Source: Pomphorhynchus laevis (Eukaryota; Acanthocephala; Palaeacanthocephala; Echinorhynchida; Pomphorhynchidae). From it: 64,000 nt of DNA. Shown in pieces: positions 33,331 through 44,204 of the stretch (position 1 is the first letter of the stretch; every line of letters begins with the position of its first letter). The DNA lies in contig WNNJ02003268.1 in the NCBI GenBank assembly GCA_012934845.2, forward strand, positions 62,001 to 126,000, read 5' to 3'. The notes beneath the pieces are model-generated. The model saw only the letters and a program-made list of their open reading frames with translations. It did no database searches and was not told the DNA's origin. Made by a program: the position numbers and the translations under genes.

Positions 33331-34202
33331 AGCTAACTGAGTCTGCGTATTTAATATAATTATAAAATAAACAAAACATATTAATGCTAAATCAAAATTT
33401 AATAATTAAATAATAAAATTAATAATTGCTTTTAGATTTTCTATAATTTAAATTTTCTATAATTTAAATCAAGTTAAAAAATGAAATTTAAAATAAACGT
33501 CATTTTTATGAATTGACTAATAAATAACAGACGTTGTATCAGAATAAGAATTAGAGGTCATCAGGAGGAACTGCTATGCTATCAGGTTTCGGCCCTAACT
33601 CCTCTACCCAACATAGCAGCGTGGCCAAATACATGCTAATGATGTATTTCCTCTGATAAAACTACCTAGTATCTTATTGTAATACAAAATATATTATTTA
33701 TTATTCATCCATAAAAATTTGCCACTTAAGAGTTTAAATTTATTCTTTATATTATTGTGTTGATTTATATATTTTACTATTTTCTGCTTGATGTTATTTT
33801 TATAGTAACCTAGTTTAAAATATGTATCTATTAAATTATTTAAATGATTTTGAAGAAAGCCAATATCATTACATATTATTGCAATTCTTAAAATTTCATT
33901 ATTTAATGTATTATATTTTATATTATATGGTATGCATGAATGCTCATGCAAAAATATGTTTCTTGTAAATTTAAATATGTCATCTTTACGATATAAATTA
34001 ATAGTAGTTTTAGTTAATGTTAATTTAATGTTCATATCTAGATATACACCTTCTTTATCATTAATATTGGTTTTGTTAAGAATAAGGCTTTCTGGATAAA
34101 TTTGTTCGCTAATTGAATAAAAATTATTAGAATTAAATACACATACATCATCAATGTATCGAAACATATATTACGTTGTAAAATTTTGTTTTACAACGTA
34201 AT
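33331..34202 (-). mobile_element. PLE-1 copy, 5'-truncated at the RT YIDD box, foldback at the break
   Basis: The 3' terminus AACTGAGTCTGCGTATTT (33342) and structured domain (33540-33660) are followed by RT residues MFRYIDDVCVFNSNN..KFLWMNNK (34167-33694). The 5' limit is a 14-bp perfect foldback 34170-34183/34189-34202. Its break falls within about 10 bp of the break in the copy at 1960-2652. Confidence 0.85.
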
Positions 34203-34734
34203 ACATGTTAAATCAATCTCAAACTTGAAAATAATGTAAATATATGATTTGTAATCGTATTATAATAATATTGTGGTAAACAAACTACTAGCAAGCGCAA
34301 TGGTAAAATTTTATTTTTTTAATTTACTGAATAACATACTGAATAAATCAATTTATAAGTTTTTGTGTAAATGTTAATTGATAGATGGTCGATGTTGTGA
34401 GATGAAAAAAAGTATGGGTTATCATATCGATTTTTGTAGGAAAAAATATTTGTATGTTCAAAAAATTAAACATTTTCTCTGAAGCGTAATAGACGTCGTA
34501 TCGAGCTAAAACTTATATGTGGTGTAGATACATAATGTGCTATCATTGTGTGATAATTTTTAACTAATCCGAACACTTACTTGAAAAATATTCAAATTTT
34601 AATTTTTTTGAAAAAAAAATTAATTTTAATTTCAAACTTTACCTACACTATGCTGCAAAAAATGAAAGATGTTTTTTAAATGTCTAATAAAGGTCTTTCG
34701 TTTTTTATAATTATTTTCTTGCCTAGTTGTGTCC

Positions 34735-34945
34735 GCCTTTCGGAAATGTTGCCGGAAAATCGATCAATCTACAAATTTGACAGGCTGTTGGGAATCAAGG
34801 TAGATGAGCGTTACTTTAATTCTAAAGAAAGGTTTAAGTGAAAGTCGGTTGTCCAAATGAAAGCTTAGAAAATCGAAATTATCAACGATATGAAGAATTG
34901 CAGAATTTAGTGATACGGATGGAGGTTCTAAGCCTCCATCCGTAT
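34735..34945 (-). mobile_element. L2/CR1-like LINE fragment ending in a foldback
   Basis: Minus sense matches the 57830-57990 stretch of the plus-strand L2 copy (DNFDFLSFHLDNR-type frame, then the TCTACCTTGATTC and TAGATTGATCGATTT sequences). Its 5' limit is a 13-bp perfect foldback (34913-34925/34933-34945) whose one arm is LINE sequence (CCTCCATCCGTAT) and the other its inverted copy. Confidence 0.75.
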
Positions 34946-36512
34946 TTTTGAATTTGCATATTTAAATTTCAAGTCATTGCATTTAAAGCAATGAGCAGTA
35001 TATTCATTTTGCACTTTTACATTTTAATGGATATTAATAGTAGACATATTAGTATACGTCCACATTAGTGGACGTCTTTATTCTTAGCAATTTGCTATAT
35101 GCCTTGCTATTCAAAGACCTTAACGAAGACATATCAAGTTGAAAAAGTTATACGTCGGCCAACAAAGCTTGCATATTCATAAAAACGTCATCCGTGCGAG
35201 GATAAGCTTCGAGCGTTGAATATGCATTCGGTAAGCAATCTTCGGGACTTAAGAGATATGTACTTAGGCTGCCAAATACAGCATAATAAATAACACGTTC
35301 TACAAGCATTAATTGATTTTCGACCTGTTCGCAATTTGCGAGGACATTTTTATTGTCTCTTTAGCCGCGGAATTGGAAGCTACAAAACAGTTCAATTTAG
35401 CCAAAAAGTTGTAAAGTTATGGAACGCTCAAATTGAGCAGATTATCAGCTTACCTTTAGCAAGTTATTTAAACGTCATTTCCTACAAAGTTTACATTTTT
35501 CTGTTATATTTTTTTAATTGCAAAAAGAATGCATTTGCAAATTGAGCATGGCTTATATTTCGATAACAACTGAGTGTAATAATAAGACGTAATTATGATA
35601 TTCAGTTGGTATACGAACTCTAATGTCTGATGAATTTTATGTGGAAAATTGCTATTTATATTATATTGTTTTAATAACATCACGAGCACAGCTTGTAATA
35701 AAAATGGTGTAATAAATTATCCATTGCCACCATTTAAGCAATTTTGAATTTTCTGGTCTTTGATCGGACAGCTCAAAACATTGATTGTTCCAACTGTTAA
35801 CGATGCGAAATTGCTCAGTTCTAGTGCGGATTACTCTACGATGACATTTATATAATGAATGACCATGTAAGTTAGACATTGTCATAAGAGCTAATTACTT
35901 AAATAATACGTGTCTAGTATGGTGGAGGATCTGCCAAGTCAATCTTAAATTAGCAATATCGCGAAGAATTGCTAATTTATTTAAATTTAATGAAACGGTA
36001 AACATAATGCAATTAAAAGAACCAGATAATAATTTTATTTCCAATTTTCGCGGGTTTTAATCGTGAAAATTAGATGTTTGGGAAAAAATTTAAACCTTAT
36101 TTTTTATTGCTCATCCGGGGAGGATTCACCTTCCATCATAAAATTATGAGCTCATCTGTAACGTGACCACAATAATCATCCATAGGCACCTTAACACACG
36201 CTTAAACAGTGTTTAAAGCTTGAAATACAGAACTACCCTTAATCTGAATCATCGGAGGGAATTTAGCAAAAGCTCTGTGCATGGCAGTGCGTATTGCAGT
36301 TTAACCATGCATCAGGCACTAAATTCCTTTTAATAGAATTGCTGTTTTACAGAGACATTTTCAAGTGTACAAATATATAAAATATAAATTGTTGTTACAC
36401 CCGCCCTGGGACACCCAATGGTCTACTCATAAATATATCAGTTTTCCACACAAGAGGCATAAACATCATGCAGCATTATATATGTATAAATAATATATGT
36501 ATATATAAATAA
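34946..36512. other. Unassigned region with possible LINE C-terminal scraps
   Basis: Around 35385-35470 (+) FSQKVVKLWNAQIEQIISLP and around 35830-35720 (-) RTEQFRIVNSWNNQCFELSD have the F--R-V--WN-L pattern that closes many LINE ORF2 proteins. Each is too short to assign. A small foldback (ACGTCCAC/GTGGACGT) lies near 35055. Confidence 0.3.
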
Positions 36513-37145
36513 ATGCAGTATTTCGAAAGAAATCCTGGACCGTTGTTTACTCAGCACATCCGTGCACTACTATTATACCTGCCGCATCCATTAAGAATCC
36601 AACGAGTGCAACGACAATTCAGCAACAACCTCTGCCTAGTGTTTAAGGATGGTCCGCACAGCAATTCGATCTGGTTAAGAGCGTAAGCCTCAGACAATTA
36701 AGCAAAGTGTCGGAAACGCCTTTATTCACAATGTCACACAGGCAACCGAAACGACCAGTGAATACTTCATTCTACTGATGAGTGTTGCCGGGTACTTATT
36801 GGTCGTCTAGAAGTGACATGGTGACTGAAAGTCGTAAATCGAAGTCCAGTCTATCAAGCAACACCATTTAGTACAAATGCCGTATTTCGTAAGAAATCCT
36901 GGACCGTTGTCTACTCAGCACATCCGTGCATTACTATTATACCTGCCGTATCCATTAAGGATCCCAAGAGTGCAGCGACAATTCAGCAATAACCTCTGCC
37001 TAGTGTTTAAGGATGGTCCGCACAGCAATTCGATCTGGTTAAGAGCGTAAGCCTCAGACAATTAAGCAAAGTGTCGGAAACGCCTTTATTCATAATGCCA
37101 CAAAGGCAACTGAAACGACCAGTGAGTACTTCATTCTACTGATGA
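36513..37145 (+). repeat. 364-bp tandem repeat (1.7 copies) upstream of PLE-2
   Basis: Unit 1 starts at 36513 and unit 2 at 36877. They share ATCCTGGACCGTTGTYTACT, CACATCCGTGCAYTACTATT, TTAAGGATGGTCCGCACAGC and CGGTAAGCCTC-like stretches at over 90% identity. It lies directly 5' of the PLE-2 RT remnant. PLEs are known to form partial tandem repeats (pseudo-LTRs), so this is probably the PLE-2 leader. Confidence 0.75.
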
Positions 37146-37179
37146 TCTACTACTAATGTAGTAGTACATCAGATCTACT

Positions 37180-37680
37180 ACTGATGATCGTATATAGAAA
37201 GCACGAGCGATTTTATTGCTAAACTAAATGTAACAAAGTCAGAAATCGATGTGAAGAATATAATAGATGTCGAATCCCTGTACCCATCAATTCCACATAA
37301 TGACGGTATTGAAGCAATTGAAGAAGCAATGAAACTGGGAAGCTAGTAAATTTAATTTTGTATCGAGCTACATTCGCTTTATCCTCCAAAATAACTTCTT
37401 CAATTTTGAGACTCTATCGACAAAGAGAAGTTACCGCAATGGGTACTTCAGTAGCTCCATGCTATGCTATCTTATGCATGGACAGTTATGAAAGAAAGTA
37501 TTTTCAAACATGTCAAAATCAGCACTACATATACCTTAGGTATATCGATGACATATTCATTGTATGGACAAGAATAATTAGAGCAATTCATCATTGACAT
37601 CGACAACTACGGTTGTTTAAATTTTACTAGCACAAGAGCATTTCCAGCAAATTTCCAAGATGTCAGTATATACAGAAATC
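37180..37680 (+). mobile_element. PLE-2 remnant, first part (RT)
   Basis: A second Penelope-like family, unlike PLE-1. Frames give DVESLYPSIPHNDGIEAIEE, FILQNNFF, MGTSVAPCYAILCMDSYERK and YLRYIDDIFIVWT, i.e. RT motifs 3 to 5. The copy is broken and old, and it is split by the PLE-1 insertion at 37681-39135. Confidence 0.75.
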
Positions 37681-39135
37681 AAATCAGCTAACTGAGTCTA
37701 CGTATTTAATATAATTATAAAATAAACAAAACATAATAATGCTAAATCAAAATTTAATAATTAAATAATAAAATTAATAATTGTTTTTAGATTTTCTATA
37801 ATTTAAATCAAGTTAAAATAAAAAATTGAAATTTAAAATAAACGTCATTTTTATGAATTGACTAATAAATAACAGACGTTGTATCAGAATAAGAATTAGA
37901 GGTCATCAGGAGGAACTGCTATGCTATCAGGTTTCGGCCCCTAACTCCTCTACCCAACATAGCAGCGGGGCCAAATACATGCTAATGATGTATTTCCTCT
38001 GATAATAACTATCTAGTATCTTATTCTAATACAAAGTATATTATTTATTATCCATCCATAAAAATTTGCCACTTAAGAGTTTAAATTTATTCTTTATATT
38101 ATTGTGTTGATTTATATATTTTACTATTTTCTGCTTGATGTTATTTTTATAGTAACCTAGTTTAAAATATGTATCTATTAAATTATTTAAATGATTTTGA
38201 AGAAAGCCAATATCATTACATATTGTTGCAATTCTTAAAATTTCATTATTTAATGTATTATATTTTATATTATATGGTATGCATGAATGCTCATGCAAAA
38301 ATATGTTTCTTGTAAATTTAAATATGTCATCTTTACGATATAAATTAATAGTAGTTTTAGTTAATGTTAATTTAATGTTCATATCTAGATATACACCTTC
38401 TTTATCATTAATATTGGTTTTGTTAAGAATAAGGCTTTCTGGATAAATTTGTTCACTAATTGAATAAAAATTATTAGAATTAAATACACATATATCATCA
38501 ATGTATCGAAACATATATTTCATATATTTATATTGTTTAGATTTAGTTTTTACACAGTTATGAACAAATTCATATTCTATAAAGCTTAAAAACAAGTCAG
38601 CTATAATTGGGCTACTATTACCACCCATTGGAACACCTTTTACTTGTCTAAATATAGATGTCCCTACTTTTAAATAATTTTGATTTATCAAAATATTTAA
38701 GGATTCTATTAATTCAATTTTATCCATATATTTATATTTATTTGATGGTTTAATTTTTGTTAGATAGGCGTTATAATTATTATAACATATATATGTATAT
38801 CTTTTTCCGAATATAAGATTAATTAATTTTACTAACGCTTCTTTAATATCTACTAAATCTAGATTTGTATAAAGCGTACTAAAATCGTATGTATTTATAT
38901 TTTGAAAATTTATTCCTTTTGTCTGTTCTAAAAATTCTTTTGTAGAATTAATACTGAAATAGTGTTTTATACCGGTATTAATTTCGATTACCTTGCAATA
39001 TTTTTTAAAGTGTGCTTTTATTACTTTAAGTATTTTATTCATATAGACAGAAAGTGGTTTTAATGTATGTGGTTTTAATGTAATTTTAATGCTTCGAATA
39101 AAATTCAAACTACTGTACCGAAAGCCCGCTTCTAC
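37681..39135 (-). mobile_element. PLE-1, best-preserved copy, inserted in PLE-2
   Basis: Minus sense: 5' end ATAGAGTGGTGTAGAAGC (about 39145-39125), one RT frame (39108-38041), structured 3' domain (38035-37885) and tail ending at AACTGAGTCTACGTATTT (37690). Total about 1.46 kb. It looks whole relative to the copy at 6331-7880, but no endonuclease is encoded. PLE-2 sequence continues on both sides. No clear target-site duplication was found. Confidence 0.85.
38041..39108 (-). CDS. PLE-1 reverse transcriptase (about 355 codons)
   Basis: Motifs in order: NINTYDFSTLYTNLDLVD (palm Asp), FRQVKGVPMGGNSSPIIADL, MFRYIDDICVFNSNN (catalytic YIDD), then thumb HEHSCIPYNIKYNTLNNEIL to WMDNK. The DFSTLYT / GVPMG / RYIDD set is typical of Penelope-like RTs. 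The frame starts at a TTG and stays open a little upstream; the first ATG is at residue 23 (MNKILKVIK). It is AT-rich with Asn/Lys/Ile codons dominating. No GIY-YIG domain is present, so on its own it would be an EN-minus or truncated PLE. Confidence 0.85.
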   Translation of the reverse strand: MNFIRSIKITLKPHTLKPLSVYMNKILKVIKAHFKKYCKVIEINTGIKHYFSINSTKEFLEQTKGINFQNINTYDFSTLYTNLDLVDIKEALVKLINLIFGKRYTYICYNNYNAYLTKIKPSNKYKYMDKIELIESLNILINQNYLKVGTSIFRQVKGVPMGGNSSPIIADLFLSFIEYEFVHNCVKTKSKQYKYMKYMFRYIDDICVFNSNNFYSISEQIYPESLILNKTNINDKEGVYLDMNIKLTLTKTTINLYRKDDIFKFTRNIFLHEHSCIPYNIKYNTLNNEILRIATICNDIGFLQNHLNNLIDTYFKLGYYKNNIKQKIVKYINQHNNIKNKFKLLSGKFLWMDNK

Positions 39136-39570
39136 ACCACTCTATCTACACTCCAAGAGCGCGTACCTGAATTCACAGAAGAAAGCATTAATCACAAATA
39201 AAGCGATGAGAAAAATAGGTATATGCAGCACGATAAAAAGATAGATAAAGCTGTTTAAAAAACTTAGACAAAATCTAGCACACAGAGGATACTAAAAGCA
39301 TGAAATTATAAGATCGACAAGAATAAAAGCATTGACATCAACAGCTAAAATCAAGACATGAATCTATAGACGAAACACACAAAAAACATAAAACAATAAA
39401 AAACACGGTAAGAATTCGTTTTAATCCAGCACTACCTGAATTAAGACGGAAGTTCGCAAGTGTGCAAAAATGGATGAAGTAGATTACAAATGTCTACAGT
39501 TCTCTTTAATCAATCAAACAGTTACAACGTTAAATGAACAACAGTAGATAGGTATCCAATATATATACAC
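39136..39570 (+). mobile_element. PLE-2 remnant, second part
   Basis: Downstream flank of the PLE-1 insertion. EFVLIQHYLN in one frame and FNPALPELRRKFAS in another, near 39415-39470, resemble the (Y/F)NPALP--R segment that follows the RT in PLEs. Low conservation. Confidence 0.5.
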
Positions 39571-39939
39571 TAAGCAGTCATTGCCTATCTAATTGACTAA
39601 GAAACTTTGAATCGATCTGAAGACTCCTACGTAGCATGTTTATGTGATCCTCTTTCATTTCGTTTGTATTGCCAGCGTTCAGTACTAAATTAAAATGATA
39701 ATTCTTATTAAAAAATGATAATTATAATATAATGTTATTATAAGTTAATGTTATTTTATTTTATATCATAAAATAAAATATTTATATATTATTTTAAATA
39801 TTTTATATTAAAAAATTATACTTATGTCTATAAAGGATAATAACATGATATCGTGAGAAAAATCCAAACAATTTATTTTTCATCTAATCTAATTTTCATC
39901 AACAAAGTTCACAGTTCAATAATTTGTCAGTAGAACAAA

Positions 39940-41164
39940 TCAGATCAGATAATTGAGACTACGTATTTTATACTAAATATAAATTAAAATAAAGATAAAT
40001 AATAAATAATTATATAAGATTTTATATTGTAGACTTGAATTCATGTCTTTCTTCATATTAGCTAATGATGGTTTTATAGACATGATATGAAAAATGTTTT
40101 CTTATCTACATTTCTTATCATTATCTACATAGTTTAGATAATGGATTCTAAGTATTTTATATAAAAATAAAGATAAATAATAAATAATTATATAATATTT
40201 TGTACAATTTATATTTTTATCAAGTTAAAAGTTAAAATTTGAATTCAAATAACAGACGATGTATAGGAATAAGAATTAGAGGTCATCAAAAGGAACTGTT
40301 GTTAATTTTATGAACGTCCATTTTTATGAATTGACTAATAAATATTAAATATTAATAAATAAATAATTAATAAATAATAAATATTAAAATATATAAAAAT
40401 ATCTTTAAATCAAAGATAGATAAAAATAAAATAATAAAATAATATATATTAACAGCTCAATAATAACTTGTCAGTAGAACAAATCAGATCAGATAACTGA
40501 GTCTACGTATTTTATACGATATATAAATAAAACTAAAGATAAATAATAAATAATAAAAATTATATAAGATTTTATACAATTTATTACATAAATTGTATAA
40601 GGAATTATACAATTATACAAATTGGAGGAATGAGTTTGAACGCATTAATTGTATTGAAAAGACAAGCAAGAAAAAAACTAAAGAATCAGATCAGATAACT
40701 GAGTCTACGTATTTTATAATATATATAAATAAAAATAAAGATAAATAATAAATAATTATATAAGATTTTATATTGTAGACTTGAATTCATGTCTTTCTTC
40801 ATATTAGCTAATGATGGTTTTATAGACATGATATCATATCATGTCTATAAAATCATAATTAAATAGAGTTGGGTCATTTTTTCATTGTTTGGTCCATGTT
40901 GAAAAGAAATAGTTAAAAAAAGTGTGAATGATTAAATCAATTATTAAGTGAAAAAACGATAGCTGTGTTTGAATGATGGAAAGGAGGTGGTGGAGTGGAT
41001 ATCAAATCAGATAACTGAGTCTACGTATTTTATACTAAATATAAATTAAAATAAAGATAAATAATAAATAATTATATAAGATTTTATATTGTAGACTTGA
41101 ATTCATGTCTTTCTTCATATTAGCTAATGATGGTTTTATAGACATGATATGAAAAATGTTTTCT
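39940..41164 (-). repeat. Short PLE-tail family: three copies of a 160-bp unit and partial tails
   Basis: 39945-40102, 40690-40834 and 41007-41164 share the PLE-1 terminus AACTGAGTCTACGTATTTTA, the AT-rich tail and then a unique piece TAGACTTGAATTCATGTCTT..ATGATGGTTTTATAGACAT. Further lone tails lie at 40485 and 40240-40330. The middle copy ends in a 17-bp perfect palindrome (40818-40834/40836-40852). No coding capacity. Confidence 0.75.
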
Positions 41165-41184
41165 TTATTATTGCAAGCTTTCAA

Positions 41185-41514
41185 CACACAGTGTTCTTTT
41201 CAAGCAAACAGTAAAAACAAAAAATACAACTATTTATAACAGCGACTACGAAAGAAATACACGTTATCATATTATCCTGTGACGTCAGTTATTATTAAAA
41301 AGAACAAAATTTTTATGTGATATGACCGGTTATTTGAAGTTTTAGCTGCCAGCTCGACATATTTCCAAGCATTACATTAGATTAGTTAGCAATGCAGATA
41401 GCTTCTTTTATTAGTTTTTGTGAATATACGATGAGTATCATCGTATATTTCTTTCGTAGTAGCTAGTATAACTAGTGATATTTTTTACTGTTTGCTTGTA
41501 AAGGACACTGTGTG
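41185..41514. mobile_element. Candidate MITE with long imperfect terminal inverted repeats
   Basis: Ends CACACAGTGTTCTTTTCAAG (41185) and its near complement at 41495-41514. Complementarity continues inward over about 90 bp (CAAACAGTAAAAA, then CTACGAAAGAAATACACG). A central foldback is at 41423-41449. No transposase. The target-site duplication is unclear because the right end continues into a tandem repeat. Confidence 0.65.
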
Positions 41515-41745
41515 TCTTTTATTTATCTTAATAAAGATAAATAATTAAATATTTTATTTGTTTTTACTGTTTGCTTGTAAAGGACACTGTATGTCTTTTT
41601 GTTTATCTTTATAAAGATAAATAATAAATAATTATTTTTTTTGTTTTTACTGTTTGCTTGTAAAGGACACTGTTTGTCTTTTTGTTTATCTTTATAAATA
41701 TAAATAATTAATAATTAAATATTTTTTTGACTTTACTGTTTGCTA
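41478..41745. repeat. About 80-bp tandem repeat made from the MITE right end
   Basis: Three copies plus a partial of TTTTTACTGTTTGCTTGTAA AGGACACTGT followed by TTTATCTTTATAAAGATAAATAA-type sequence, starting at about 41480, 41562, 41643 and 41723. The inverted terminal end of the MITE is itself the first unit. Confidence 0.75.
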
Positions 41746-42119
41746 TATAATATGGATAATTTATACATAATTATTATTAATAATTTAATTTAGACACTAT
41801 ATAATTATATAATTATATATTATATATTATATATTATATAATTATATAATAATTATTTATTATAATAAATAATTATATAAGATTTTATACAATATATATT
41901 ATATAAAATTAAAATTTAAAAAATAAAGATAAATTTAAAATAAAAGTTAATTTTTATGAATTGACTAATAAAAACAAACGATTATAAAATAAAAAATAAA
42001 TAACATAAAATAAAATAAATAACAGATAATTAATAATAAAATTGATTAATAATAATTAATAGCAGACGATGTAGTAAAATTAATTATTTAAAATTTATAT
42101 AATATTTCATATACTGATA

Positions 42120-42260
42120 TCAAGTCAAAATTTAAAGTTTAAATTTAAAATAAAAGCAATTTTTATGAATTGACTAATAAATAACAGACGTTGTATCAGT
42201 ATAAGGATTATAGGTCATTAGGAGGAACTTCTATGTTATCAGGTTTCAGCCCCTATTCAT
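42120..42260 (-). repeat. PLE-1 3'-domain fragment
   Basis: Plus strand shows GTATCAGTATAAGGATTATA, GGTCATTAGGAGGAACTTCT and ATCAGGTTTCAGCCCCTATT, i.e. the antisense of the structured domain, cut off at about 42260. Confidence 0.7.
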
Positions 42261-44204
42261 CAGTAATGTAGTTTTTGATGTTTAGTGGTTGTGCTTGTAT
42301 GTAGTAGAATGCGTTTATAGAGACGTAATGTACCAAATGATTTTGTTGCCGACTTTACATTTGTCTCCCATGTAAGTATTCACAACATGGAAGAGCGGTC
42401 CATAGGTAATTTATAATTACTAAATTTTATGTTCTCTTATAATTTATCAGAAATTTGATAGTTTTGCCATATTTTGTACGAGCGTTTAAGATAAACTTCG
42501 CACTTGTTCAACTTTGAATTTTATTTGAATTTATACTGACCATACAATCACACTTTTGTCATTGATTATGTCTGTACGTTCCGATTTGCATTATGCATTT
42601 ACCGGTTAAGCGCTCTCCGCATTTTTACCCGGGAGTCTTCTTTAATGGACATTATCTAATAAGTTATAACATGGAGGCTATTAGATTGTTTTTACACCAA
42701 TTGAAAATGGCTTTAACATTTTTATGAATCGTGAAATCGGACGATCTGTTCTCAATTAATTATGAATAAACTTTACATGGGACATTTAGAAGAGCACATT
42801 TTGCACAAATTACCCTAAACCTGATACTTTATTTTGCATCGAAAATACAAATGTGGCAATTCATGTGTAACGAATGTTTAGTAACTCTGTAGTTCAAAAT
42901 AAGATTTAAGAAGGTGAGCCACCATATTTGTGAATACGACAAACATGATCTTTATTGTTGCAAAATATCGAGTATCGTAAATTCGTTGTGATACTAAAAA
43001 TTATAAAAAATTAAGCGAACGATTACTTTACTTGACAAAAAGATGAACGTGTGCTAACAATAGCACACATTGGATATACACAAATAAAAATTTAATTATT
43101 TAATTATTATTTAATTATAAATTAAATTAAAAAATTATTATTTATTATTTAATTATTTAAAGTGAGTCGTAAAATGTTAACATATAAAATCTTAATAATA
43201 TAAATTAATATATAATCTTAATATACATTGTCATATACAAGAACCTTGCCGGCGGGTAGAAGTACCGTCGAAACATCTGTGTTTGAAATTAAACCAAATA
43301 GTTTTATACACTTCTGTGCATTTAATAAAACTCATAAAATAGAATTGTCTGAAATTGTCTTTTAGTAATTATAACAATAATTACATTATTGAAACTATCT
43401 AATCTGAATAATTTATCAGATGCAGTTTTGACTCACCTCAATGAAGAGGTGAGTCAAAAGATCACGGAAGGATTTATGAAGCTTTAAAATACATACAAGG
43501 GATTTAACCTTCCTTAATTAGACAAACGTAATGAATTAAGGTAAAATGTACAGTAAGTAAACGCCATGTGTAAATTGTGTTCCAAAATATTGTGCTGATA
43601 GGTTCCGGCATTGAAAACTGAATTCAAAAACTCCTACAAGCAAATTACATCACAATTCTACAGGAAGCACACACGTCAGATAGAGTCTTGTGTCAAATGA
43701 CTTATTGAATGATTTACACGAAGACATGAAATGTCATAAATCGATATATATATTTGCATAAAATACTGGCTAGAAATAAAAACTCATAGAACTACCAATT
43801 ATTTAATGAATTCCTTAAAAACGAATGATCATTCGTGTTGTCAATTAATAAATCAGCTGAGAATTATGTATAATTCGTATATTAGATGCCGTTACAATGC
43901 AAAAAGGTGACACTTTATGTGAAAGTGTCATAAAAGTGTCACTTTTATTTTTTATATTATAAAAAATATTTTAAACTGTTTTAGTTTTTAACTGTTTTAG
44001 AACAAAAATTAAACAATGCAGTTAAACAAAACAAATTTTATTTAAGTATAATTTATAAAAATATTATTTAATAAATTAATTATTAATAAAGTAATCAATT
44101 ATAAATTATTAAAACAATAGCGAATGCATATTAAATCCATAAAAATTTTATACAAACCAGAATTATCAATTGTACGTTGCGCTATGGGTTGTTCTATTAA
44201 ATTA
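42261..44204. other. Unassigned AT-rich DNA with foldbacks
   Basis: Includes a 14-bp perfect foldback 43426-43439/43446-43459 (TTTTGACTCACCTC arm) and a palindrome-rich stretch at 43905-43945. GCCGGCGGGTAGAAGTACCG then TCGAAACATC near 43248-43277 recalls PLE 3' ends, but this is not secure. Confidence 0.4.

Noticed and set aside
36770-36875. Hammerhead in the 364-bp repeat (CTGATGAGTGTTGC..GCAACAC)
   Set aside because: The stem forms, but no GAAA follows it, and the second unit lacks the sequence.
43240-43285. PLE-like hammerhead remnant (CCGTCGAAACATC)
   Set aside because: No CTGATGA partner and no adjacent PLE coding sequence; too short to call.
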